From NCBI RefSeq assembly GCF_020320395.1, contig NZ_JAEDAH010000099.1, positions 4,655 to 68,654 on the forward strand: a stretch of DNA of 64,000 nt. Reading direction: 5' to 3'. Below, piece by piece: positions 42,679-51,660 of this stretch; within the stretch, counting starts at the first letter, position 1, and every line of letters starts with the position of its first letter. The translations under genes were made by a program, and so were the position numbers. The notes under the pieces were generated by a model. It did no database searches, was not told the origin of the DNA, and saw only the letters and a list, made by a program, of their open reading frames with translations. This DNA is from Thalassolituus marinus. Its GTDB lineage: Bacteria; Pseudomonadota; Gammaproteobacteria; Pseudomonadales; Oceanobacteraceae.

Positions 42679-44567
42679 TCGGGCTGCGTCGGTTACCGGT
42701 TCGTTGGCGGATCTTTATTACCGGCGTGGTGCCTGCCCTGCTGGTGGTGGTTCTGTTAACCGTCTATCACCTCGAAAGTCGCTGGGGTGATCTGCGTCAG
42801 GAGCGTAACAATATTTCCCTTATGGTGCTGGAGCATCTCAGTGCCTCTGCAGAGTATCCCCTGATATCGGGTAACTACGACCTGCTGCAACCGCTGGTGC
42901 AGGCGGCGCTGGCACAGCCAATGATTGTCTCGGTGGTTTTGCTGGATGCCAGTGGTCGGGAAGTGCTGCAGGAAGACCAGCTGACGGCCGACTCTGATCA
43001 GTCTGACCTGACGGAAGTCCGCCACGATATTATTCGTCTGGTGCCAGCACTTGATGAGTTTTCAGAGTTCGGCGATAACCGGCTGGAGTCGCGCCAGCTA
43101 GGCACTATTGTGCTGACCTTATCCGAATCCTATATCCATGGCCGTATTCTCAGCATCGTTCAGGACTCTGTTATCGCAGGTCTGCTGGTGGTGATCCTTG
43201 CGGGCTTCATCAGCCGTTTTGCGTCACTGAGTATTTTGCTGCCGCTGGAAAAACTGGGCGAGTTTATTGCCCGTCTTGCAGCGGGGCATAGTCACAGTCG
43301 TATGGAAGTAAGCGACGGTGCCGAGGTCGGTCATCTGCAGCTGAATACCAACCGGCTGGCAGAGTCGTTGGAGCGTGCGGAGCTTGATCAGCAGGAATAC
43401 ACCCGCCAACTGATGGCTGAACAGGCAAAGACCCAGCAAGCGAGTAAAGCCAAAAGCGACTTTCTGGCCATGATGAGTCATGAGCTGCGTACACCATTGA
43501 ATGGTGCCATCGGTATGTTGCAGTTGCTGGAGCGGGACAATACGCAGGAAGAGTTTGATGATTACAAGCGCACTGCGGACCGTTCGCTGACCCATCTGAC
43601 ACAGCTGCTGGAAGACGTTCTGGTGGTGGTTGATACCGAAAAGAACAAACTGCCGGTAGCATTTTCTGAGCAGCGCTTACCAGATGTGCTTTATACCCTG
43701 TTGCTGTCATTCCGCAGTCGCGCTCTGGAAAAGCAACTGTCCTTTGTTGTCGAATACAGCGATCGTTTGCTGGAAGAAGCTGTGCGTTGTGATCCCTCGC
43801 TGATCCGTCAGGTGGTCCGCCATCTTGTGGATAACGCCATTAAGTTTACCGATGAAGGTATGGTTTTGCTGACCTTGTCGGTCAGCGGCGACACCGGACA
43901 CGAGACCCTGAAGCTGGTGGTGGAAGACAGCGGTATTGGTATCGACGCTTCGCAGAAAGAACGGGTGCTGGAAGCCTTTTCTCAGGCGAACTCTTCCTTC
44001 AGTCGCCGCCATGAGGGCGTTGGACTTGGACTGACCATTACCCATCATATTTGTCGGGTGCTGGGCGGTGAACTGCAGCTTGAGGACAGCGCTTCCGGTG
44101 GTGCGCGGGTGGTTGCTGAGATTCCGGTCTCTGTGTCGCCCCAGGTTGTTGCCGAGCATGAAAAGACAGGCCAGGGGTTTCGAACACTGATCGTTGAAGA
44201 TAATCCGGTTAACCTGAAGGTCACAGAGAAAATGCTGGGTAAAGCATGGCAAGGCTTAACGGTGAGCAGTGTGATGTCAGGAGAAGAGTGCCTTAAGACG
44301 CTGCAGGATTCGGTATATGACCTGATTCTGATGGATTGCCAGATGCCCGGGCTGGATGGTTTTGAAACAACGGAACGGCTGCGCGATATGGGCGTGAATA
44401 CGCCGGTGGTCGCCTGCACTGCGAACACCACGGATCAGATCCGCGAGCGCTGTCTGGCGGCAGGTATGAATGACTATATGGCCAAACCACTGACCCTGGC
44501 GGTGGTTAAACAGATACTGACCCGTTGGTTGCCGGGTGAGGCCCTGAATACAGAAAAGCCGCAGTAA
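42675..44567 (+). CDS. Hybrid sensor histidine kinase
   Basis: The 630-residue protein has a membrane helix near residues 13-32, a periplasmic loop of about 130 residues, and a second membrane helix near 163-185. A HAMP-like region, HisKA with phospho-acceptor His269 (MMSHELRTPLNG), HATPase (N-box LVDNAIKFTDEG, G-box VEDSGIGID, G2 GVGLGLTI) and a C-terminal receiver with Asp554 (LILMDCQMPGLDGF) follow. It has no HPt domain, so a separate phosphotransfer protein and regulator must lie elsewhere. The binding-protein stop overlaps its start, which suggests that the binding protein is its periplasmic input. Confidence 0.92.
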   Translation: MIGLRRLPVRWRIFITGVVPALLVVVLLTVYHLESRWGDLRQERNNISLMVLEHLSASAEYPLISGNYDLLQPLVQAALAQPMIVSVVLLDASGREVLQEDQLTADSDQSDLTEVRHDIIRLVPALDEFSEFGDNRLESRQLGTIVLTLSESYIHGRILSIVQDSVIAGLLVVILAGFISRFASLSILLPLEKLGEFIARLAAGHSHSRMEVSDGAEVGHLQLNTNRLAESLERAELDQQEYTRQLMAEQAKTQQASKAKSDFLAMMSHELRTPLNGAIGMLQLLERDNTQEEFDDYKRTADRSLTHLTQLLEDVLVVVDTEKNKLPVAFSEQRLPDVLYTLLLSFRSRALEKQLSFVVEYSDRLLEEAVRCDPSLIRQVVRHLVDNAIKFTDEGMVLLTLSVSGDTGHETLKLVVEDSGIGIDASQKERVLEAFSQANSSFSRRHEGVGLGLTITHHICRVLGGELQLEDSASGGARVVAEIPVSVSPQVVAEHEKTGQGFRTLIVEDNPVNLKVTEKMLGKAWQGLTVSSVMSGEECLKTLQDSVYDLILMDCQMPGLDGFETTERLRDMGVNTPVVACTANTTDQIRERCLAAGMNDYMAKPLTLAVVKQILTRWLPGEALNTEKPQ

Positions 44568-44586
44568 GCGAGTGCTGACTGCGGCT
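44557..44586. terminator. Weak hairpin after the kinase gene
   Basis: AGCCGCAGT (44557-44565) pairs with ACTGCGGCT (44578-44586) over a 12-base loop that overlaps the stop codon. There is no T-run, so it is only a possible terminator between the convergent kinase and fbp genes. Confidence 0.35.
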
Positions 44587-44619
44587 CTTCCTGAAGCTGG
44601 CGGTTAATTCGCCTGCTGA

Positions 44620-45591
44620 TCAGCCTTTGTGGTAGCGGATCACAGTGTCCACTTCATCGGCCGAACCCATCACCACCGACACGCGCTGGTGAATGCTGGT
44701 CGGTTCAACCTGCATGATGTCTTCGAAAGCGGTGGTGGCCTTACCGCCAGCCTGCTCAATCAGCATGCTCATCGGGTTGCCTTCGTACATCAGACGCAGC
44801 TTACCTGGCTTGGCTGGCTCGCGGCTGTCGTACGGGTACATAAAGATACCGCCACGAGTAATGATGCGGTGGATTTCGGCAACCATAGAGGCAATCCAGC
44901 GCATGTTGTAACGTTTCTCCAGTGGGCCTTCTTCGCCGCGCAGCAGATCAGCCACATAATTCTGCATTTCCGGCAGCCAGAAACGCTGGTTCGACATGTT
45001 AATGGCGAACTCTTTGGTAGTGGCCGGAATTTTTACGCTTTCGCGCTGCAGAGAGAATTCACCGATACGTGGATCGAACGTGAATACGTGAGTGCCGTTG
45101 CCAGTGCTCAGTACCAGCAGTGTGGATGGTCCATACAGCACGTAGCCGGCTGCAACCTGACGTTCGCCAGTCTGCAGATAGATGGATTCGTGGTTGGCAT
45201 CGTCTTCAGGGCGCGCAGCCAGTACCGAGAAAATGGTCCCCACAGTAACGTTTACATCGATGTTGGAAGAACCATCCAGCGGGTCGAACAGTACCAGGAA
45301 TTCACCGTCCGGGTTGCAGGCTACCGGGTCAGCTTCTTCTTCGCTGGCCAGGCCTTTTACCTGTGGCATGGCACGCAGGCTGTTTTTCAGCAGATCGTTG
45401 GCAATGACGTCCAGTTTCTTCTGGCATTCACCCTGTACGTTTTCCTGCTCAGCGCTGCCCAGTACACCAGCCAGAGAGCCCAGTTGTACTTTGTAGGCGA
45501 TGTCTTTACAGGCGACCATCAGGCCGTCAATCACGTCAACCAGCGATGGGTTGTCACAGTGGTGCTCAAGAAAAGTCCGTAAACGCTGCAT
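44620..45591 (-). CDS. fbp: Fructose-1,6-bisphosphatase class I
   Basis: This gluconeogenic enzyme removes the 1-phosphate of fructose 1,6-bisphosphate. The 323-residue protein has the metal-binding LFDPLDGSSNIDVNV motif, the EEEADP segment, GIFMYP and KLRLMYEGNPMSMLIEQAGGKA. The start at MQRLRTFLEHH has AGGA upstream; an in-frame extension to 45690 adds non-homologous residues. It is divergent from mpl. Confidence 0.96.
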   Translation of the reverse strand: MQRLRTFLEHHCDNPSLVDVIDGLMVACKDIAYKVQLGSLAGVLGSAEQENVQGECQKKLDVIANDLLKNSLRAMPQVKGLASEEEADPVACNPDGEFLVLFDPLDGSSNIDVNVTVGTIFSVLAARPEDDANHESIYLQTGERQVAAGYVLYGPSTLLVLSTGNGTHVFTFDPRIGEFSLQRESVKIPATTKEFAINMSNQRFWLPEMQNYVADLLRGEEGPLEKRYNMRWIASMVAEIHRIITRGGIFMYPYDSREPAKPGKLRLMYEGNPMSMLIEQAGGKATTAFEDIMQVEPTSIHQRVSVVMGSADEVDTVIRYHKG

Positions 45592-45748
45592 TTTGCGATC
45601 CTGTGGAGGTCTGAAGAATAAACTGCGGCGCATACTACCTGAATCCGTGCGGAATTTCAGCGCCAGTGCGATAAAAGACCAGCTTGTCACTTGGGCCTGT
45701 CGCTGCTTACCAGTACACTACTTCGGTTATCACTAACGGATTGTCAAA

Positions 45749-47125
45749 ATGCGTCTGCACATTCTCGGTATCTGCGGTACCTTTATGGGATCTCTGGCTC
45801 AGCTGGCAAAGCAACTGGGACACGAGGTTTCCGGCAGCGACGCAGGTGTCTACCCGCCCATGAGTGATCAGCTCAGCGCCGCGGGTATTGAGCTGAGTGA
45901 AGGTTTTGACCCACAGAATATTCCTGCTGATGTTGAACTGGTGATCATTGGCAACGCCATGTCGCGTGGTAATCCGTCGGTGGAGTATGTCCTGGATCGC
46001 GGCATCCCCTATATGTCCGGCCCGCAGTGGCTGGGGCAGGCGGTGCTTAATGGTCGCTGGGTGCTGGCGGTATCCGGTACCCATGGCAAAACAACAACCA
46101 GCAGTATGCTGGCGTGGATTCTCGAATACGCCGGTATGCAGCCAGGCTTCCTGATTGGTGGTGTACCACAGAATTTCACCGTGTCGGCCCGTATCGGTGG
46201 CTCACCATTTTTCGTTATTGAAGCCGACGAATACGACACAGCCTTCTTTGATAAACGCTCCAAATTTGTTCATTACCAGCCACGCACGCTGATTCTGAAT
46301 AATCTCGAATTTGATCACGCCGATATCTTCCCGGATCTGGCCGCCATCGAACGCCAGTTCCATCATATGATTCGTACCGTGCCGGCTTCCGGCCAGATTG
46401 TATTGCCAGTGGCAGAAGAAGCGCTGGAGCGTGTGCTGGCTATGGGTTGCTGGACACCGGTTACGCGCTTTGCCCGCAATGAGGGTGGCGACTGGCAATG
46501 GCGTCTGGAAAAAGACGATGCCTCGGTGTTCAGTATCCGTAACAGCGATGGCAGCTTGTCTGCGACCGTGGAATGGCAGCTGACCGGCTTGCACAACGTC
46601 AGCAATGCCATTGCTGCGATGCTGGCTGCACGTCATGTGGGAGTAACGCCTGAAATCGCCGCAGCAGCGCTGGCGGAATTTGCCTCGGTGAAGCGTCGCA
46701 TGGAGCGTGTTGGTGAAGCGGCTGGCATTACCGTATACGACGATTTCGCTCACCATCCGACTGCCATTGCTACCACGCTGGAGGGGGCACGAGCGCGATT
46801 GCTGCAGGACGGCGGTCGGGTACTGGCAGTGCTGGAGCCGCGCTCCAACACCATGAAACTGGGTGTACACAAAGATGGTCTGGCCAGCTCAGTGGCGGCG
46901 GCCGACATTGCCTACTGGTTTGAGCCGGACAATATCGACTGGTCACTGGCGGATGTGGTTAATCAGGGTGCAGTGCCATCGCAGTGCTTTAACGATCATG
47001 ATGCTTTGATCAGTGCGGTGCTGGCCGAAGCTCAGCCTGGCGATCATGTCGTGGTAATGTCGAACGGCAGCTTCAATGGTATGCCGCGCCGACTGTTAGC
47101 CGCCCTGCAGGAGAAAAGTGCGTGA
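45749..47125 (+). CDS. mpl: UDP-N-acetylmuramate:L-alanyl-gamma-D-glutamyl-meso-diaminopimelate ligase
   Basis: Mpl recycles murein tripeptide onto UDP-MurNAc. The 458-residue Mur-ligase family protein starts MRLHILGICGTFMGSLAQLAKQLGHEVSGSD, has the ATP-binding GTHGKTTTSSM (about 110-120) and the NLEFDHADIFPD and DDFAHHPTAI segments. That start and the tripeptide-ligase length identify Mpl rather than MurC. Its stop overlaps the ubiX GTG start by four bases. Confidence 0.95.
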   Translation: MRLHILGICGTFMGSLAQLAKQLGHEVSGSDAGVYPPMSDQLSAAGIELSEGFDPQNIPADVELVIIGNAMSRGNPSVEYVLDRGIPYMSGPQWLGQAVLNGRWVLAVSGTHGKTTTSSMLAWILEYAGMQPGFLIGGVPQNFTVSARIGGSPFFVIEADEYDTAFFDKRSKFVHYQPRTLILNNLEFDHADIFPDLAAIERQFHHMIRTVPASGQIVLPVAEEALERVLAMGCWTPVTRFARNEGGDWQWRLEKDDASVFSIRNSDGSLSATVEWQLTGLHNVSNAIAAMLAARHVGVTPEIAAAALAEFASVKRRMERVGEAAGITVYDDFAHHPTAIATTLEGARARLLQDGGRVLAVLEPRSNTMKLGVHKDGLASSVAAADIAYWFEPDNIDWSLADVVNQGAVPSQCFNDHDALISAVLAEAQPGDHVVVMSNGSFNGMPRRLLAALQEKSA

Positions 47126-47733
47126 GCGAACGTATCTGTATCGCCATTACCGGTGCATCCGGTAGCCCTTATGCGCTGCGCCTGATTGAAGTGTTGCTGG
47201 CGGCGGGGAAAGCTGTGGACGTTATTGTGTCTAAAGCGGCTCAGTTGGTGGTGGCTACCGAAACTGAGCTGGCGTTGCCCGGTAATCCACGCGCTCAGGC
47301 CGAAACCCTGCGTCAGCACTTTGCCTGTGGGGACGATGTGCTGCGGGTATTCGGGCGTGAAGACTGGATGGCGCCCTGGGCATCGGGTTCCGGGCAACCG
47401 GGTCCTGTGGTGGTGTGCCCGTGCAGTACCGGTACTCTGTCGGCGATTGCTACCGGTGCCAGCAATAATCTGATTGAACGCGCCGCCGATGTGGCACTGA
47501 AAGAGCGGCGCAAACTGATTCTGGTGCCACGCGAAACACCGTACTCAGAAATTCATCTGCAGAATATGCTGACACTGACCCGTATGGGGGCGGTTATTCT
47601 GCCGGCCAGTCCGGGCTTTTATCATCAGCCGCAACAGATCGGGCAGTTAATTGATTTCGTCGTGGCGCGGATTCTTGGTCAATTGGGGATTGATCAGAGT
47701 CTGATGCCGGCCTGGGGCAAAGACGCGCAATAA
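47122..47733 (+). CDS. ubiX: Flavin prenyltransferase UbiX
   Basis: UbiX prenylates FMN to make the cofactor of the decarboxylase UbiD in ubiquinone synthesis. The 203-residue protein has the ITGASGSPYALRLIEVLL start, CPCSTGTLSAIATGASNNLIERAADVALKERRKLILVPRETP and NMLTLTRMGAVILPASPGFY. The start is GTG overlapping the mpl stop, with AGGAG nine bases before it. The mpl-ubiX pairing is common in this group. Confidence 0.95.
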   Translation: MSERICIAITGASGSPYALRLIEVLLAAGKAVDVIVSKAAQLVVATETELALPGNPRAQAETLRQHFACGDDVLRVFGREDWMAPWASGSGQPGPVVVCPCSTGTLSAIATGASNNLIERAADVALKERRKLILVPRETPYSEIHLQNMLTLTRMGAVILPASPGFYHQPQQIGQLIDFVVARILGQLGIDQSLMPAWGKDAQ

Positions 47734-47772
47734 GCGCACAAGCATTGTTTTACATACTGATTGGGGAAAAGC

Positions 47773-48129
47773 ATGTCTTCTGAATCTCAGAACTCACAGG
47801 AAAAGCCGGATTTAACCAAATACATCGGTCTGGGCTTTCTTGCCGGCCTGGTGGTGTGCGTACTGGTGCTGGAATATTACGGTTACATCCGTCACCCGTC
47901 TAAAGAAGACGCGTTGGTGATTGAAGAATTTCGCCTGTTAACCCTGAATACCGATGAGGATCTGAAGGTTTCACAGAAAAGCTCTGGCCGCGAAGGTTTC
48001 TGCGTGAATGGTTATCTGCTGGTGCGTCCGCAAAATGGCAAAAATGTTGCCGGCATTCTGGTTGATAAGAAAAATCGCCCGATTGCCTGTCAGGATGACC
48101 TGCAGCCGGCTTCGTCACATAACGAATAA
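47773..48129 (+). CDS. Small membrane protein of unknown function
   Basis: I do not recognise this 118-residue protein. It has a short polar N-terminus, one hydrophobic helix (YIGLGFLAGLVVCVLVLEYYGYI, about residues 17-39) and a soluble C-terminal domain with two Cys residues (GFCVNGYL, IACQDDL), probably periplasmic. The start has GGGGAA upstream. It follows ubiX by 39 bases and precedes the Ca2+-repeat gene. Confidence 0.7.
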   Translation: MSSESQNSQEKPDLTKYIGLGFLAGLVVCVLVLEYYGYIRHPSKEDALVIEEFRLLTLNTDEDLKVSQKSSGREGFCVNGYLLVRPQNGKNVAGILVDKKNRPIACQDDLQPASSHNE

Positions 48130-48160
48130 TACCCGATAACGATAATAAAAAAGGGCGCCT

Positions 48161-50647
48161 ATGTTTCCTTTCAATACTCGCTGGCTGGCGTTAGTTGTGC
48201 TGCCGTCTGTGATGACGGTGACGGCTCCTTGCGCCCGTGCTGATCTTAACGATATTGATAACGATGGTATTGCCGATCACCTGGATACCGACCGCGACGG
48301 CGATGGTGTATCGAATTTTCTCGAGCAGGTTGCCGGCACCGACCCCGATGTCGCAGACCAGTATGACTTCGATGATGACGGTATTCCGGATTCTATCGAC
48401 GACGACCTCGATAACGATGGCGTTGTTAACCAGCGCGACGACTTCCCGCGTGATGCCAGCGAATGGATTGATACTGACCATGACGGTGTGGGCGACAACG
48501 CCGACCAGGATCAGGACAACGATGGCATTCGCAACGATCTGGAAAAACAGCTGAATTACAACCCGCTGGATGCACGCTCAGTGCCACTGGACAGCGATGG
48601 TGATGGCTGGCCGGATCGTCTGGATGACGATATGGACAACGATGGCTACGCCAACGATGACGATGCATTCCCACTGAATCCGAAAGAATGGGCTGATACC
48701 GATCGCGATGGTATTGGTGATAACACAGATCCGGATATGGATAACGACGGCATCAGTAATGATCTGGAACAGCGCGCCGGAACCGACCCGCGTGACCGCC
48801 GCTCAGTACCGCGCGACCTCGACCGCGATGGTATTCCGGATGCACTGGACGATGATATTGATGGTGACGGCGTGGCCAATGCTGACGATCAGTATCCTCA
48901 GAACCCACGTGAGTCTGCTGATACCGACGGTGATGGCGTGCCTGATAATCAGGATGTAGACGCTGATAACGACGGCATTCCGAACGTATTTGAAATTCAC
49001 CTGGGCACCAACCCTCTGGATGCCAGCAGCCGCCCGCATGACGCCGACGGCGACAATATGCCGGATGAATTCGACACCGACCGCGATGGTGATGGTGTTG
49101 AGAACCGTCAGGATGCCTTTGCAGACGACCCGGCGGAATGGAAAGACACCGACGCCGATGGCATCGGTGACAATGCAGACGCGGACCGCGACAACGATGG
49201 CTTTAACAATGACATCGAAGAGCTGGCGGGTACCAACGATGTTGACCCGCTCAGTCGTCCGGGCGATCTGGATGGCGACGGTCTGGCCGACGTCGTGGAT
49301 GCTGATATGGATGGCGATGCCATCCTCAATGAACAGGATGCCTTTCCGCGTGATGCGTCAGAATGGGAAGACACCGACGCTGACGGCATTGGCGATAACA
49401 GCGATCCGGATCAGGACAACGATGGCATCGCCAACCGCTATGAATTGCAGCTCGGCTTTGATCCGCTCGATCGTCTGAGTGTGCCTGCTGATCTTGATGG
49501 CGATGGTATTCCGGATGACCTCGATTCCGATATCGACGGCGACACCATTGGCAACGCGATGGATGTTTTCCCGCTGGATCCGCTGGAATGGAACGACATT
49601 GATAATGACCTGATTGGTGACAACAGTGATCCGGATCGTGACGGCGATGGTATTCGCAATGATCACGAACTGATGGCTGGCACCGATCCGTCGGATGCCG
49701 CGTCGGTACCTGCCGACCTGGATGGTGACAAACTACCGGATGTGATCGACGACGATATGGACGGCGATGGTCGCAATAACACGGTTGATGCTTTCCCACG
49801 CGATGCCAGTGAGTGGTCCGATATGGATGGTGATGGCATTGGTGATAACAGCGATGAAGATATCGATGGCGATCGCATCAGTAACGACGATGAACTGGAA
49901 CTGGGCTTTGATCCGCTGGATCCGACCAGTACACCAGAGGACATGGATGGCGACACCATTCCTGACGCCATGGATGATGATATCGATGGTGATGGCTATG
50001 CCAATGGCCAGGATGTGTTCCCGCGCGATGTGCAGGAATGGGCCGATATGGATGGTGATGGCATTGGCGACAACAGCGACGATGACATTGATGGCGATGG
50101 TATCCGTAACAGCTATGAAGTGATGGTCGAAACCGATCCGCGTGATGCCTCATCGGTACCAGGCGATCTGGATAAGGACGGTATTCCGGACAGCATCGAT
50201 GACGATCGGGATGGCGATGGCCATAAGAACTCACTGGATGTATTCCCCGACGACCGTCGCGAATGGGCGGATCTGGATGGTGACGGTATTGGTGACAACG
50301 GTGACAGCGATCGTGATGGCGACGGTTATGCCAACGCCGTAGAGCAGTCAGAAGGCACTGATGACTGGTCGAAGCGCAGCTTCCCGGATCATGAAGCGCC
50401 GGTGCTCGACTATATTAAATGGGCGGACGCCGTAGTTCTGCAAGGTATGGTTTACGACGATGGCATGGGAATGAGGGCCATCTGGCTGAAAAGCCCGGCC
50501 GGCGAAATCTGCCGTGGCGATCTGGTTTATAGCGGCCATTTCCGTATTCAGTGTCCGAACCGTTTCAGCGTGCCTTACTGGGAACTGATTGCCGAAGATC
50601 GTGCCGGCAATCAGGTTATTCAGAAGGTGAACAGCGAACTGCGTTAG
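48161..50647 (+). CDS. Secreted Ca2+-binding protein with thrombospondin type-3-like repeats
   Basis: The 828-residue protein has a signal peptide ending ARA (residue 27). A highly acidic body follows, made of DxDGDGxxD motifs. A 75-residue unit repeats about nine times: the FPxDxxEW element recurs at an exact overall spacing of 1800 bases between the first (48440) and last (50240) copy. Each unit has four or more DxDxDGxxD loops and a GTDPxDxxSVP linker, as in thrombospondin type-3 repeats that fold around Ca2+. The last ~95 residues are non-repetitive, with two Cys (EICRGD, IQCPNR) and a probable beta fold. It may be a surface or adhesion protein; no sorting signal is seen. Confidence 0.85.
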   Translation: MFPFNTRWLALVVLPSVMTVTAPCARADLNDIDNDGIADHLDTDRDGDGVSNFLEQVAGTDPDVADQYDFDDDGIPDSIDDDLDNDGVVNQRDDFPRDASEWIDTDHDGVGDNADQDQDNDGIRNDLEKQLNYNPLDARSVPLDSDGDGWPDRLDDDMDNDGYANDDDAFPLNPKEWADTDRDGIGDNTDPDMDNDGISNDLEQRAGTDPRDRRSVPRDLDRDGIPDALDDDIDGDGVANADDQYPQNPRESADTDGDGVPDNQDVDADNDGIPNVFEIHLGTNPLDASSRPHDADGDNMPDEFDTDRDGDGVENRQDAFADDPAEWKDTDADGIGDNADADRDNDGFNNDIEELAGTNDVDPLSRPGDLDGDGLADVVDADMDGDAILNEQDAFPRDASEWEDTDADGIGDNSDPDQDNDGIANRYELQLGFDPLDRLSVPADLDGDGIPDDLDSDIDGDTIGNAMDVFPLDPLEWNDIDNDLIGDNSDPDRDGDGIRNDHELMAGTDPSDAASVPADLDGDKLPDVIDDDMDGDGRNNTVDAFPRDASEWSDMDGDGIGDNSDEDIDGDRISNDDELELGFDPLDPTSTPEDMDGDTIPDAMDDDIDGDGYANGQDVFPRDVQEWADMDGDGIGDNSDDDIDGDGIRNSYEVMVETDPRDASSVPGDLDKDGIPDSIDDDRDGDGHKNSLDVFPDDRREWADLDGDGIGDNGDSDRDGDGYANAVEQSEGTDDWSKRSFPDHEAPVLDYIKWADAVVLQGMVYDDGMGMRAIWLKSPAGEICRGDLVYSGHFRIQCPNRFSVPYWELIAEDRAGNQVIQKVNSELR

Positions 50648-50682
50648 CAGCTCCCAGGCAACATGTTTGATTGAAGGGCGTT

Positions 50683-51054
50683 ATGATCCTGCAGAATACT
50701 TCCGACCTGATTGCTCAGGTTACACACCAGCAACTGCCTTCCGGAATTCCGGTGGATGTTGCTCAGTTGGTTAATGGCTCGGCACTGGTGATCAGTGCTG
50801 ATGCGCTGGCGTTGTATCGCAATGCCGATGGCGTGGGTGATGCGCTGGGTAATGGCCTGGTGCGCAGTATCGATTTACCACTGACGCTGACACAGGAGAA
50901 TGACGCTTTCCTGCAGGAACACAAAGCCGGTTATGTTGGCCTCAGTGGTGGTGTTGTGCTGCTGATCACACTGAACGACATTCAGGTGTTCAGCAGCAAG
51001 GAAGATGCTCTGCGCAATCGTAACGAGCTCATCCGTATGTCACTCGCCATCTGA
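50683..51054 (+). CDS. Conserved hypothetical protein
   Basis: I do not recognise this 123-residue protein. It is soluble, without signal peptide or cysteines, and begins MILQNTSDLIAQ after AAGGGCGTT. A TTG at 50671 is also in frame. It lies 35 bases beyond the Ca2+-repeat gene and converges with the PEBP-like gene. No function can be assigned. Confidence 0.65.
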   Translation: MILQNTSDLIAQVTHQQLPSGIPVDVAQLVNGSALVISADALALYRNADGVGDALGNGLVRSIDLPLTLTQENDAFLQEHKAGYVGLSGGVVLLITLNDIQVFSSKEDALRNRNELIRMSLAI

Positions 51055-51071
51055 CTGGCGGGGGCATTTGC

Positions 51072-51608
51072 TCAGCGCTGGTACAAAGATTCCAGAGTAG
51101 CTTTGCCCAGAGCGTGGGCATTCAGGTAGTAGCCGACCAGAGCACCGGAGCTGTCTGCTGGCAGATCGAGTTTGTCAGTATTCAGCGCAAAGACGGTGAA
51201 CTGGTAGCGGTGCGCTTTATCACCGGCTGGTGGGCAGGCTCCGCCAAATCCGACTGAACCATAATCAGTGCGACTTTCTACACTGCCTGCTGGCATGGCG
51301 TTACCGCTGGCTCCACTGGCCAGACTGGTGGTGTCGGCCGGAATATTAAAGGCCAGCCAGTGCCACCATCCACTACCGGTCGGAGCATCCGGATCGTAGG
51401 CGGTAATGGCGAAACTGCGGGTGCCAGCGGGCGCTCCCTGCCAGCTCAGTTGCGGTGACAGGTTGCCACCATCACAGCCAAAGCCCTGAAATTCCTGTTG
51501 TTTCGGCATCATTTCGCCTGCGCGGATATCGCTGCTGCTGAGCGTAAAGTCTGCCAGTGCCTGAGCCGACAGCAGGCTGCCGGCGAGAATTAGTGTGCTG
51601 TATTTCAT
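51072..51608 (-). CDS. Secreted YbhB/YbcL-family (PEBP-like) protein
   Basis: The 178-residue precursor has a signal peptide (MKYSTLILAGSLLSAQALA). The PEBP signatures are present: GGNLSPQLSWQGAPAGTRSFAITAYDPDAP, the WWHWLAFNIP segment, GSVGFGGACPP and HRYQFTVFALN. This family resembles eukaryotic Raf kinase inhibitor proteins and binds anionic ligands; its bacterial role is unknown. An AraC-type regulator lies just upstream on the same strand, 52 bases away. Confidence 0.9.
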   Translation of the reverse strand: MKYSTLILAGSLLSAQALADFTLSSSDIRAGEMMPKQQEFQGFGCDGGNLSPQLSWQGAPAGTRSFAITAYDPDAPTGSGWWHWLAFNIPADTTSLASGASGNAMPAGSVESRTDYGSVGFGGACPPAGDKAHRYQFTVFALNTDKLDLPADSSGALVGYYLNAHALGKATLESLYQR

Positions 51609-51660
51609 GGTTATCTCCCTGTGTAGTGCTGAGTCCTGTCAGATTACCCTGTTGTGGGTA

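Noticed and set aside
48191-50298. Overlapping Ser/Pro-rich and Met/Thr-rich frames across the repeat gene
   Set aside because: They are the alternate frames of the 225-base repeat; the acidic frame with a signal peptide and Ca2+ motifs is the real one.
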